In this document: positions 48,646 through 59,600 of the stretch, in pieces
Layout of the letters: every line of letters starts with the position of its first letter
How positions within the stretch are numbered: the stretch's first letter is position 1
Assembly: GCF_041260155.1 (NCBI RefSeq)
Contig: NC_091934.1
Coordinates: forward strand, 40,487,194 to 40,551,193
DNA: 64,000 nt
From: Ptychodera flava
Lineage: Eukaryota; Hemichordata; Enteropneusta; Ptychoderidae
Direction of reading: 5' to 3'
Notes under the pieces: model-generated
The model's input: only the letters and a program-made list of their open reading frames with translations
Database searches by the model: none
Told to the model about the DNA's origin: nothing
Translations under genes and position numbers: made by a program

Positions 48646-49376
48646 AAATCAATTTGCGACCGAGGTAATTCGTCTCTCGAGAAAATAAACAAATATTGAT
48701 TATATATTGATATGCATGATTTCATTGAAAATGCATCGTACATAAAAACATTACAACTGAGGCATTGTAATAATGCCCAGTAAATGAGATATCGTAACCT
48801 TCCTTTCCTTACGGTCACTCCATACAATTCCCTCTCTAAAATGTTGCTTGTAATCCGAATGTATATAGCCTTAATGTCGAAACTTTGCTTTTGCTATGAT
48901 GTGAATTATAGAATGCGAAGAAGATTTGTATTGGGCCCCAATTTTATTTATTTATTAATTAATTAATTAATTTAGGCCTATGTATCGATTCATTCATTTA
49001 TTTATTTGTTATATTTTGTGTTTGTTAGGTTGGTTTTCCTCATGCTTTGTTTATTTTTCCCTTCCTTCTTTTCTTCCTTCTTTCCAAGGCATTCTACAAG
49101 CGTCACTTACTCGCTTGGCAAGTTTCCCAGAAAGTTACTGGGTTATGCACTTGTATATTTAGTGCATATACATTTTCAACGTTTTCCAAAAGCTCATCTT
49201 GCCATTTGTAGAATTTTCTATACGTAACTCAAATGTTCAAATTGGTTTTGACTAGGCTTTGCACCCAAACAAACAGCCTGAGATCTGACTGTTGCGACAT
49301 ACCGTTGTTGAAAGCGGTCCTAAAATGACCCGGATAAGCTTATACATGTAGCTCGCTTACCTCAGCAAGCGTATTA

Positions 49377-50122
49377 GGGACCGTCTCAGATTGTCGCAGA
49401 AGTTCAAAAAGCGAAATTTATTCGTTTAGGGGGGGGGGGGGAGGGGGTTTGACCTCCATTCAATTAGTGAACTTCACTTTCGCACTTTTATTTTGTGATC
49501 ACAAGTTTTCGTGTGTTTATTTTAAATTAAAGAAAAACTGCACACTCGTGCCAACAAATTTGTCACTGTTTCCATCTCGTTTGTGCCCCAAACACAATTT
49601 ACCGATAGGAACATTGTATCCTAAACATTTCATTCATCAAATTATACAAAGACAAAAAGTATCATTTTTCTTTTAAATGTGCTATTTATAAGCGTCTGCT
49701 CTAACCACTAGATGTCTTTATTCTCACTTGTTATGCACCTGGTCATAGTCGTTTTGAATATGATTGAACATGCCTGGGCCCCCTTGTCAAAGTTTCTCGC
49801 TTATTTACCGCCCCTACCAAGTACAAATTGCGTGTTCACAAAGACAAAGAACAGCACAAGAGATGCAAAAAGGGAAAGTAAAATAAATTAAATTTTTATG
49901 CGGTAAAATGCCCTGTTAGTACTCAAATCTGATCGATTACTTTAATTGTAATGTGGCAAGGGATATACGTCTTTAGTAGCTATAGCAAAATGCAAAATTG
50001 TACTCTCAGGCAGACATGAACATTTCGCACTTTGAAGTTTCGTTTAGGGGAGGGGGGAGGGGTTTTGATCTAAACGAAGAAATTTCGTTTCTTGAACTTC
50101 TGCGACAATCTGAGACGGTCCC
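49377..50122. mobile_element. 746-bp PIF/Harbinger-like MITE, copy 2
   Basis: Nearly identical to 28,019-28,757, same inverted repeats. Target duplication TTA at 49374-49376 and 50123-50125. The left-arm equivalent (about 27,062) is uninterrupted. Confidence 0.87.
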
Positions 50123-50272
50123 TTAGCCAACCGGAAAAGTTCAGAAACTTGTATCAAGTACCCGGATGAGAGAACCTGGTAGAGGTCAACAGGGTCAATT
50201 GGCGATTGCAGACGCTAGACTTGACACAACTTCGACCGGTCCCTTGTTATTTGCATTTTTCGGCTATTTCAG

Positions 50273-50397
50273 TTCCAATTAATGCGCCTTTTTTGTCCAC
50301 TGTTCTTCCGATAGCAGGCACAGCTAAGGCCATGGGTATTTTAAGGCAAATGTCCGCTTGTAACATAGCGTTAGACCAGGGACAACTCTCTCGCTCG
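50273..50397 (+). CDS. Candidate upstream exon, right-arm copy
   Basis: Same 125 nt as 27,211-27,335 without insertions or deletions and open in the same frame. The foldback element at 50,400 sits two bases past its donor position; the downstream target duplication recreates TCGCTCG|GTGAGT at 50,532-50,544. Confidence 0.25.
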
Positions 50398-50399
50398 GT

Positions 50400-50531
50400 T
50401 AGCTGTGATATCGCAGCGGGACTTGTGGCGTGTATTGACCGCGCTCGGGTCATTGGGGTCACCGCCCACAGCCCCCAATGACCCGAGCGCGTTCAATACA
50501 CGCCACAAGTCCCGCTGCGATATCACAGCTA
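50400..50531. mobile_element. 132-bp foldback element with 9-bp target duplication
   Basis: Arms TAGCTGTGATATCGCAGC...GCTGCGATATCACAGCTA cover almost the whole element. TCGCTCGGT flanks both sides (50391-50399 and 50532-50540) and is single in the left arm (27,329-27,337). Mutator-like by duplication length. Confidence 0.88.
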
Positions 50532-50578
50532 TCGCTCGGTGAGTACAATAATTCATGCACCTTACTTGTAAGTTCAAT

Positions 50579-50596
50579 CACGGTCGAGGAACCGTG
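50579..50596. repeat. 18-bp palindromic filler between 7-bp direct repeats
   Basis: CACGGTCGAGGAACCGTG between GTTCAAT copies (50572-50578 and 50597-50603). The left arm has a different 42-bp filler here. Confidence 0.55.
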
Positions 50597-51080
50597 GTTC
50601 AATCAAGCACGGAAGGTACGTCCGGGACCGTGGTTCAAGGCAGGATGGGAGCTGCGATTTGCACCGGCATTAAGTTGCTGATCAAACTCATTATGTTTTT
50701 GGTGCCTATCAATGTTGTCTATATACTTGTTAATTCATGTCTTGTTCGTTTGAATGTTTCGTATACACCCTCTAACTCAGTTTTTATATCTGTTTATTCA
50801 TGTCTGGCTCTTTAAAACTTAAAGTTGCCATCCATCACATCAAGTACCTAGCGCACACAATACATCGTACACAAATGGCCTTGAGGTACTCCAATAGAAA
50901 GGTATACGGGTGTGTGTGTCGCCCGAATGGATCACTTTTTCACGAAAACAATCCCTTAATATAGGTCGATTTTTCGTTCGGAAAAAAAAACTATTCAAAG
51001 CATGGGTCGATAACAAAGCAAATGTCCCATGCTTTGAGGTATGTAAGGGTAGCTCAAACCCCAAACCGGGACCATGGGGG

Positions 51081-51444
51081 CCTCAGTCTCCGATGATGAT
51101 GATGGTGATGATGATGATGATGATTAAATATTTAAAAAATGAAGAAAATAAAAATCAGTTTGGACTCAGTAAATTTGTCATTGTTGTTGTTGTTGTTGTT
51201 ATTGTTTTTGTTGTTGATAGTATTTGCAGAAAAGAACAAAGTATGCACTGCAAAATTCAATACAGCCTAACTTTGCAGCGCATACTTTGTTCTTTTCTGC
51301 AAATATAATCAACAACAACAACAACAATAATAACAACAAAAACAACAAATTTACTGAGTCCAATATATTATTTTTATTTTCCTTCATTTTTTAGTATTTA
51401 ATCATCATCATCATCATCACCATCATCATCATTGGAGACTGAGG
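51081..51444. mobile_element. 364-bp hairpin with microsatellites in its arms
   Basis: CCTCAGTCTCC...GGAGACTGAGG ends. The arms match for about 170 bp, including (GAT)n/(ATC)n and (TTG)n/(CAA)n runs and GCAGAAAAGAACAAAGTATG with its complement, around a short loop near 51,260. Confidence 0.75.
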
Positions 51445-51470
51445 CGGGACTCCCAGCTAAAATACGCTCT

Positions 51471-51550
51471 GGGACCAGTCCCAGTTGGCCTCCAGGACCA
51501 GTCCCAGTCTACTTCAAGGACCGGTCCCAGTTCAACTCTTGGACTGGCCG
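51471..51550. repeat. Short repeats of GGACCAGTCCCAGT
   Basis: Four imperfect units (GGGACCAGTCCCAGT, AGGACCAGTCCCAGT, AGGACCGGTCCCAGT, TGGACTGG) spaced about 25 bp apart, each self-complementary. Confidence 0.7.
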
Positions 51551-51780
51551 CAGAGGTGAAGTTAACTTTAATAACCATAATAATAATGGGAAAGAGGTTT
51601 CCTAGCGCACTATATGCTTTTTGTAGCAATAGTATGCACTTGTTTCGTTCATGTTCCCTGTGCAGTTGTGAACATTGTGTAAATTTGTATGGAAAAGCTA
51701 ACATCTCCCAGTTTCATTCTAGGACAGTGCAGGGTCTCATTTCAATTCTGGGACTCGTGGTTCCATAGAGCTATGACAGA

Positions 51781-51802
51781 CATAGACCCTCGAAGGTCTA
51801 TG
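51781..51802. repeat. 22-bp palindrome CATAGACC...GGTCTATG
   Basis: CATAGACCCTCGAAGGTCTATG shares its arms with the filler at 27,389. The flanking direct repeat is weak (GACA). Confidence 0.45.
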
Positions 51803-52357
51803 GACATGTGCAGACATAGACTGAAATAGAAAACACTAAAACAGCATATGCTAAATAGCTACTAGCTGTCAATGAAGTTTTGATGCAGTGCATGTTGTTG
51901 ACTTGTTAATTTGTATATTCAAAACCCTTTGTCTTAAAATGTTATCACCTCATTTATGTTAATTCCCTCGCATAACAATGAAATGATTCTGCTGTACATG
52001 CACTTCTATTGTTGCAGACCTAATCACTGATGGTTGCCTATCCCCTATTTTTGTTGATCTGTTCAGAAAGAAAGCTAAGTCCAAATTAAGATATCACCCA
52101 TACTTCAAATGAAATGCAATTCTATGAATTACAGCAAGTTTTTGTTTAATGTTTGTATGCCTTGATGTAGTCTTGCACAGTTATTTTCATCTCCCTTTTT
52201 CATCAGTACACGGTCTCTCTATCAATAAGATTTCCACACACACCATAGCACAGGACGTACTATTGCTAAGATTGTGTACATCACAGTTAGGCCAAAGTAA
52301 AAATTCTTTGTTTTATGGCCACTCAAACGTTTGAAAACATGAGCGGGAAGGCAGTAC

Positions 52358-52386
52358 CATGGAGGTAGTAGTCTACTACCTCCATG
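52358..52386. repeat. 29-bp palindromic insertion
   Basis: CATGGAGGTAGTAG...CTACTACCTCCATG between perfect 7-bp repeats GCAGTAC (52351-52357 and 52387-52393). Confidence 0.65.
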
Positions 52387-52926
52387 GCAGTACTAAACAC
52401 ATACAAGAAAATTAAACAAGTTATATTCTCGTGATTATTTCCATGTAACAACATAGGGAAGTGTCTGTACAAAAATCATCAGAAACTTCCTTTCATCGTG
52501 ATAATCATAAGTTATACTACAAGATATGAAAGTTTGAAAACGAAGAGTTGTAGGCAGAAGAGCTTCTCGGTAAAATCCCATTCAAACCATAGACAGTAGA
52601 ACCTTAGTATGTGCATACAGATGCAAAACAAAGATTTGCTCAGAAAAGTGGTAGGGGTGTGCGGTCCCACGTAAAAAAAACAGGGTCCATTTTAGACCTA
52701 AAATCTCGTTATTTTATGACCCATGTTTCAGACCTTTGTGACCTTTGACCCAGGTCAAAAGTCATAGTGTCAATATTTGCAAAACGTTATAGGGTAAAAC
52801 ACAAGCATTTGCCTACCAAAATTTACGACTATGTTGTTGTTGGCCAAGCCAAGCTATGGGTCCATAGCTGTGGTGGTTACAGACGGGAATCCTGCCTTTT
52901 ACAGGCTGGTTTTGATTTTTATGTTA

Positions 52927-54323
52927 GGGGTGGACCATTTGATATCCTGGGGGGGCTTGGAAGATTTGGGGAAAAAAAAAGATGCCAGGTGGAGTTGCTC
53001 GAAAAAAAAATCTGGCTTTAGGTGGCTGATGGAAAAAAAATTATGGACCATTGCGACTCGGAAAAAAAAATCTTGGCAATTGTTCGATGCACACTGCAGC
53101 ATCAATAAAAATCAAGCAGTAGCTCTAGAGTTTTATAAAGCATAAACCGTTTCAAGCTTGAGGAACAATAACTGAATATGAACAATTGTACAGTATACAT
53201 GACCTTCTGATTAGAGGAAGTATGCTGAAATTGAAATTGCTCACCAGTGTTTTCCAGAAATGTGTAAATCTGAATGTAAGGATTTTGTCAAAATACCACA
53301 AGAAGAGAGACAGCCTGCAAACATTTTACTATTATCGTTTGCGCATAGAAAACTCATAACAATGAAAAAATGCGTAGAGACTCAATCCAATGCGTAATAT
53401 TATTACGCATTGGATCGACTCTCTACACATTTTTTCATTGTTATGAGTTTTTCTATGTACGCATGTTTTATTCGTAAATGCGAACACTGTTATAGTGAAT
53501 TATCTTACCAATGTTTTTCTTAACAAAAGCGAATGTGTTTTGATTAGAATTGAATGAGTTTGATGGTTTTGGGGAAACTACTATGTGGTAATGAAGAATG
53601 GAAATGGGCAATGAAATGAGCAGACAGCAGGTGATTTAAGATTAAATGTTACATCTTCACTGCAAATAAACCATAAGTGTGTCATAAATAATACAAACAA
53701 AACAAAATCATGTTTGTTTGTTTTGTTGTATGTGAGCCACGTCTAAGACACACAACAAAAGTACAGTTTCAGTCAGTAAATGTCACCTCAGATGCCACCA
53801 GAGAAAACCATTTCCACTCCAAAATTTCATTTTTCGCCTTGCGAGAGGGGGGACACCCCCCTTTCGCGCTCTCCCCCCCTCGTTCGCTACGCTCACTCGC
53901 CACTCAGTCGCTTCGCTCCCTCGCAGTCCACCCGGCTACTTTCTTAAATTACCCGGCTACTTTCAATGTAAGGACAACAATAACAAGTAAATGCCATAAA
54001 TGTACATGATTTTACAAATATGTTTTTGTAAAGTGAATCAAAAATGTACATGTATTTACATATCTTTATTTACTTTCTTGAATATAGTCTGTGTGCAATA
54101 GAACAGCATCTTGTTACTGGCTGTGAAAAACCAAGCAAACAAACATTGCACCGAAATTTGGTAAAAAAAAATATATCTCGAAGAAGGAAAGTGAAAAAAA
54201 AAGTTGCCAGCATATGCCCTGTAGAAAAAAATAATTCATGGTGAAGCACGTGGAAAAAAAATAATGGCTCTCCACCAATCTTCCAAGCCCCCCCCCCCCC
54301 CAGGATATCAAATGGTCCACCCC
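52927..54323. mobile_element. 1.4-kb PIF/Harbinger-like element inserted in a foldback
   Basis: Inverted ends start GGGGTGGACCATTTGATATC and continue about 50 bp to CTTGGAAGATT. Target duplication TTA (52924-52926 and 54324-54326). The left arm is uninterrupted at about 28,880, inside the foldback at 28,816. No transposase frame. Confidence 0.85.
53337..53467. repeat. 130-bp palindrome nested in the 1.4-kb element
   Basis: CATAGAAAACTCATAACAAT...ATTGTTATGAGTTTTTCTATG with centre AATATTATTACG. Possibly a foldback inserted in the element. Confidence 0.65.
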
Positions 54324-54776
54324 TTACTTTTAATGGTGGCGGGGCTGAAACTCATAAAAGTCAAAACCACCCTTAAAAGGCATGAATTCCATCGTACACC
54401 ACAGCTATGGACCCACAGCCAGGCCATTCAATGATATCCAAAGAACATTTCTGGAAATACTACAAAATTACCAAATTTCGGTCCAGATTCTGAAATTATC
54501 AGTTATCTGCAGTTATAGTCTGACTGGTGTTTTTTTAAAATTCCGAACCACAAGAAGCCTTGCCGTTGTCTCTAATGTGGCCATGGTCAACCTGTACTAG
54601 TAGTAGAGCCACTTTGTTTGGATATTTTCTGTTTGGCTAAAATCTCATATAAGGAGTTAACCAATAGTGACGGTGTCTTAAAACATGTCAATATTTGCTT
54701 TGGCTAAAGCCAGGGGAACCTTCACATGCCACAGAATAAAGGTGAAAATTCCCCAAATTTGTCAAGCAACTCCCTA

Positions 54777-54985
54777 ACACAATTAGGGGTTATAAACGGA
54801 AAGTAAGGGTATATGGTTGTGAATATAAGACCTGTGGGGTGAAAATTAGCATATTTGGTGGGAAATAATAACCGAGCGAAGTGAGGTGATTATTTCACCC
54901 AAATATATTAATTTTCACCCCAGAGGTCATATATTTCGCAACCAAATACCCAAGCACACACCGTTTACAACCTCATTATAATTTG
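54777..54985. repeat. Imperfect palindrome, right-arm copy
   Basis: Counterpart of 29,335-29,535, with more substitutions near the left tip. Confidence 0.65.
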
Positions 54986-55891
54986 CTTAAGTTAAATACA
55001 AGTGAACAATGTTGTTATTTAAGACTGAAGTTGGAACGAGGGTTCAGGCGCCCAGCCTCTCAACACAAACTTAAAAAAAAGAACGTTTTAGAATGTGAGT
55101 GAGTGCACAGTTCATTCCATACAATGCGGTAACACAACGTATCAATATTGCCATTACACATCAAACTTTAATTTTACTTGAAAAAACACTCCAAAATATT
55201 TGTAAAAATTATATTGTTGTTACATCACCGTCGCTACTTATACAAACTCTTCATTTGTGGGTTCATCGAGCTGAACCACACTAAAATTCAACTATCAAAA
55301 TCAATCTCAAGCCATACACTTGTTTGACATTTTGGCACGTTTAGCTCTCAAGCTTGAGTTCGAAATTTGCATGAGCTTAAAAATGTTACGCAGCGGGCAG
55401 GTCTTCTTGTTGAGAATATGCTCCAGCCAATCAGATTGCCAGATTCCAGCTATGAGCATATTATAATGAGTAATATTTTTGGAATTTACTTGGGTAGATG
55501 TTTTCGACTTGGGCAGCACAACCTGCTTTGAAAATATCAGAAGTACCTCTCCCGCGGGACACATGGTCTCTGCACAATGAAGTTACCGTGTTGGCCGGGA
55601 AAACACTAACTGAAATACCAGACCATCCAGTAGTATTGAATTGAGCAGACATGTAGAGGGATGCTCCGCTTTTAAAAAGAAATCAGGTCACTTGCATAGT
55701 ATATTGAACCTGCTTATGCGTAGTCAGTTAGCCGCTGGCATGACTATCAAAATATAAAATTGAAATTCTGGTGTCAAACGTCAAAAAGGGAATTTTGAGT
55801 GGAAACAAAACAAAGAATTGAATTACTTTGACCATATATGACAAAAAACCATTCATACATTTTTTCTGTATTTGTTATAGATTGCCAGAAG

Positions 55892-55918
55892 ATGGAAGAA
55901 ATTGGTGATCATGGCTGA
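55892..55918 (+). promoter_or_regulatory. Upstream open frame of oxygenase copy 2
   Basis: ATG at 55892, eight codons, TGA overlapping the main ATG at 55911, as in copy 1, after the same acceptor TTTGTTATAG. Confidence 0.5.
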
Positions 55919-56618
55919 TGATTTTGGAGGTCTAGGTGTTTTTCTCCTGGTTCTATTCCTTCTCAATAATTACAGTGCAGTTAGTGCCAAGGAGACAAAT
56001 GATGATGTCACAGAACACCTGACTCAAATCTACCAATCAGAGGATGGTCACCAGGCAGCCATCTTGGATGATGTCCTACCCGAAGAATCACTGAAGAATT
56101 TGATCATCAAAGGCTATTTATTCACATCTTGGGATTTCCAAGATGACATTAAATTTGCCCAAGAGGAGAATAACATTCCATGGAAGAGCGATTTATCACC
56201 TGAATTTTTTGAAAACACTCATGTCTGGAAAATTTTACGCAAATCAATTTCTCATGTCACTAAGTCTGGTGAACTGTATCCATACTCAGTGACGTGCTAT
56301 CTCCAAAGACGCTTTGATTCAATAACCCTTGAAACAAGGGACCCAGATGATTATCAAATCTTACTTTTTCTTACCAAACGTGTCAAGAAAAATGACTATG
56401 GGCATTTGTCCCTGTACGCTCCCTACAGGAATGAGACTGATCACTCTATCGTCATGACAGCGCATCCAAGACATGGCCGCATTGTTTTCTGGAAAGGTGG
56501 TCTCTCCCATCTTTATCATCCACCATCAATGAACTACGTCAAGGCAGGGTACATCATCACCATCAAGGCAACTCATTTGAAAGGCAGATATGAAGATGCA
56601 TTGAAGCTTTTCCACAAG
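55911..56618 (+). CDS. Oxygenase copy 2, exon 1
   Basis: 236 codons, signal peptide MADDFGGLGVFLLVLFLLNN, donor AAG|GTGAAT. The open frame runs on into the intron for 45 codons because a stop has been lost, which is not evidence of a longer protein. Confidence 0.87.
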
Positions 56619-59600
56619 GTGAATGAAAATGGCTTTTGCAATAAAGACAGCACAGTAAAATGTTGGAGAAAATTCCATTGGCTGAAACTTTTTAGTATTT
56701 TTGTATTGTTTGTAAAATACATCTTCTTTCTCATCATATTGAAATACTGTTAACTCATCAAATAAGCCTAAGCCTGTAAAATATCCAAGGTTATTATTGA
56801 AAATTAATTCCAGTCAGGACTAGAATTAATTTCTGAACATTTAAGGGAGCATTCAGTTTTTACAGCCGGGGGTGGGCCGGCAAAATCCAGGGGGGGGGGG
56901 TCACCTCAAATTTGAAAACTGCAAAGGGGGGTCATGTACTTTTCAAACAGCTCAGAGGGGGGGGTCACTTAATTTTCATAAGCATCTGTCCCGTCAAAAA
57001 GCAGTTTCAGTGTTCAGAAATATTCTGGGAGATAAAAATGATTTGCTGCATGATTTCATGCTCTGAAGTCATTTAACTGTAAATCTGAACAAAGTATAAT
57101 TATCTATTGCATGAACATCTTGACTTGGCAACTCTGAGGCATGTCTTATTGTCAATGGAGCTCACTGAGGGCAATGAACAATTCCTATTACTTACATATT
57201 AGAGATATGGCAAGTTTTAAACAGTTACCTGTAGACTAAGAGTACCATGAAAAGTTAAATAATTCTTTTAGGTGAAATTCTAAAATCCAATTTCCTGCGC
57301 ACATATCCATTTGTAACCACCCTAGTCTAATCAAGTACATTAATATTAATAATCAAGAGTACATAAATACACAGATTTACCTATTATTGTATCCGAAAAA
57401 AATTATTCATAGTTTCCTCATAGACTCCCATGTACAGTGAATCTACATTTCGGTGAAATTCCAAAATCCAATTTTTGGCAAACACATCCATTTGTTACCA
57501 CCCTAGTCTAATCAAATACATTCATATTAATAATCAGGAGTACATAAGTACACAGATTTACCTATTTTTGTATTGGAAAAAAATTGTTCATAGTTTCCTC
57601 ATAGACTCCCATGTACAGTGAATCTACATTTTGGTGAAATTCCAAAAGCCAATTTTGGCAAACACATCCATTTGTTACCACCCTAGTCTAATCAAGTTCA
57701 TTGATGTTAATAATCGGGAGTACATAAATACACAGATTTACCTATTTTGTATTGGAAAAAAATTATTTATAGTCTCCTCATAGACTCCCATGTATAGTGG
57801 ATGAACACTTTCAGTGATATTTCAAAATCAGATTTCTTGTACACATAATATGCACCTTTAACCATCATATTCTAATCAAGTACAATAATGTTAATTATTC
57901 AACGTCTGTATATGTTCATGTATATATAGCAAGTTTTTCATTCGAAAAAAAATTGTTCACAATTTTATCATAGACTCCTATATAGGATGAACATTTTTGG
58001 TGAAATTTTAAAGTCAAATTTTTTGTTCACATACCAGTTGTAAGTACATTTATGTCAAATATCAAACATCTATAAATGCATAGATATAGTTTTGTATTAA
58101 AAAAGTATTAAATAGTTTTCTCATACACTATCATGTATAGTGAATCAACATTATCAACAGCTGATCATCAATTAAATTCAAATATCAAAATTTTTTACAC
58201 ACACGCTTCCGCAAAAATATTGCGATCTACGTGTAATTTCTGTCTAATCCCTTTAAGGGATAATTTCAAAATTATAGCAAGTCAGAAGGGGAATTTGAAC
58301 ATTAACACTTTGTGAGTTTGTAAGGAAGGTCATTTGAAAATATCTGAGAATCTTTTTTTTGATTCTATCCCTCCAAGGTGTATGTGTGTGCAGCTTTACT
58401 CAAGCAATGTGGGGGGGGTCATGAAATTTTTGTCATCTTAAAAGGGGGGTCATCAATTTTTTGGTGCAATGGGTAGGGGGGTTCACTTATTTTGATTGAT
58501 GCACAGGAAGAATTTGCCGGCCCATCCCCGGCCATAATAACTGAACGCTCCCTAATATTGCAAATTGCTCACAACCCTTTCTGGTAACAAGGCCGCCTCT
58601 TTATGTGTCAACATGCTATAAGGCAAAAAGGAAAGTTTACTTGTGTTTTTAAATGAAAATAGTGAAAAACATTATCAACAGTTACAGCTATTGTATGGTA
58701 TACTTTTTAAGATTGCATATATTTGTTGAAGATACTAAAGAAATCAGCAAACACAATCAGGCTAGCATGGAGGGTCTTCTACAAAAAGTATGCAATGATG
58801 ACTCCCTAGGAAAGCTGTAAATTTTAAAATGGCTCAGCTTGACCCAATTTTCCTTCAGTTTTGCTAATAGTAATACGGTATAACAATATTTTCCTGACAG
58901 CTTTGTTGTAACTCATTACATATTGTGTGACTGCTGATTAACATTATTATAATAATGAAATCTGAAAAGCCCCATGATCTGATAATTTAAGGTCAGTTTG
59001 TTCATACTCTGTCGTCCTTGACAACATATTTTACAAATATTATCATTCTGTTTGTTGCCATCTGAACCTACTATTTCAGATGCCAGTAGTTATTCTCTTC
59101 ATTGAAATTTTTTTCAAAAATGATATTCAAAATATTTCAAATACTAAAATAATTAAATTCTGAAATAAAATGCAGCAGCATTTTTTCAGAAAGACACATT
59201 TACCCGAAAAATTGTCAGCAAGTGTGTAGATTATTGTCCAGCATAAATACCTTTGAGAAAAGACATTGAGAACTTTTTGCCATTTACCAATGAAACCATC
59301 CTGTAGGAACAGTTTCAACACAAAAACCATATGTTTTGACAGATTGTTTAGACATATCAAATCAGAATAAGATGACAAAGTGCTAAATGATCAGCATAGT
59401 TATCACAATGTGGAAATAGAGGATTCAGTTGGATACAATACTCAAATTCACTTTCAACACTGATAACATTGTTATCTTTACAATGTCATTTTAATGTGAA
59501 AAGCTTTTGGCTATTGGAATTCCTCAAATTTCAAACAAAAAGTACCAATAACCTGTAATTATGAGATTCAGTCAACAAGAGTTTTTTTTCCAAAGTTGGT

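Noticed and set aside
50206..50681. Several 67-91 codon frames across the foldback at 50,400
   Set aside because: They run through the element's inverted arms and into flanks that have no such frame in the left arm.
56619..56753. Extension of copy 2 exon 1 by 45 codons with a hydrophobic end
   Set aside because: It lies past the conserved AAG|GTGAAT donor; copy 1 stops after about ten codons here and exon 2 continues in phase in both copies.
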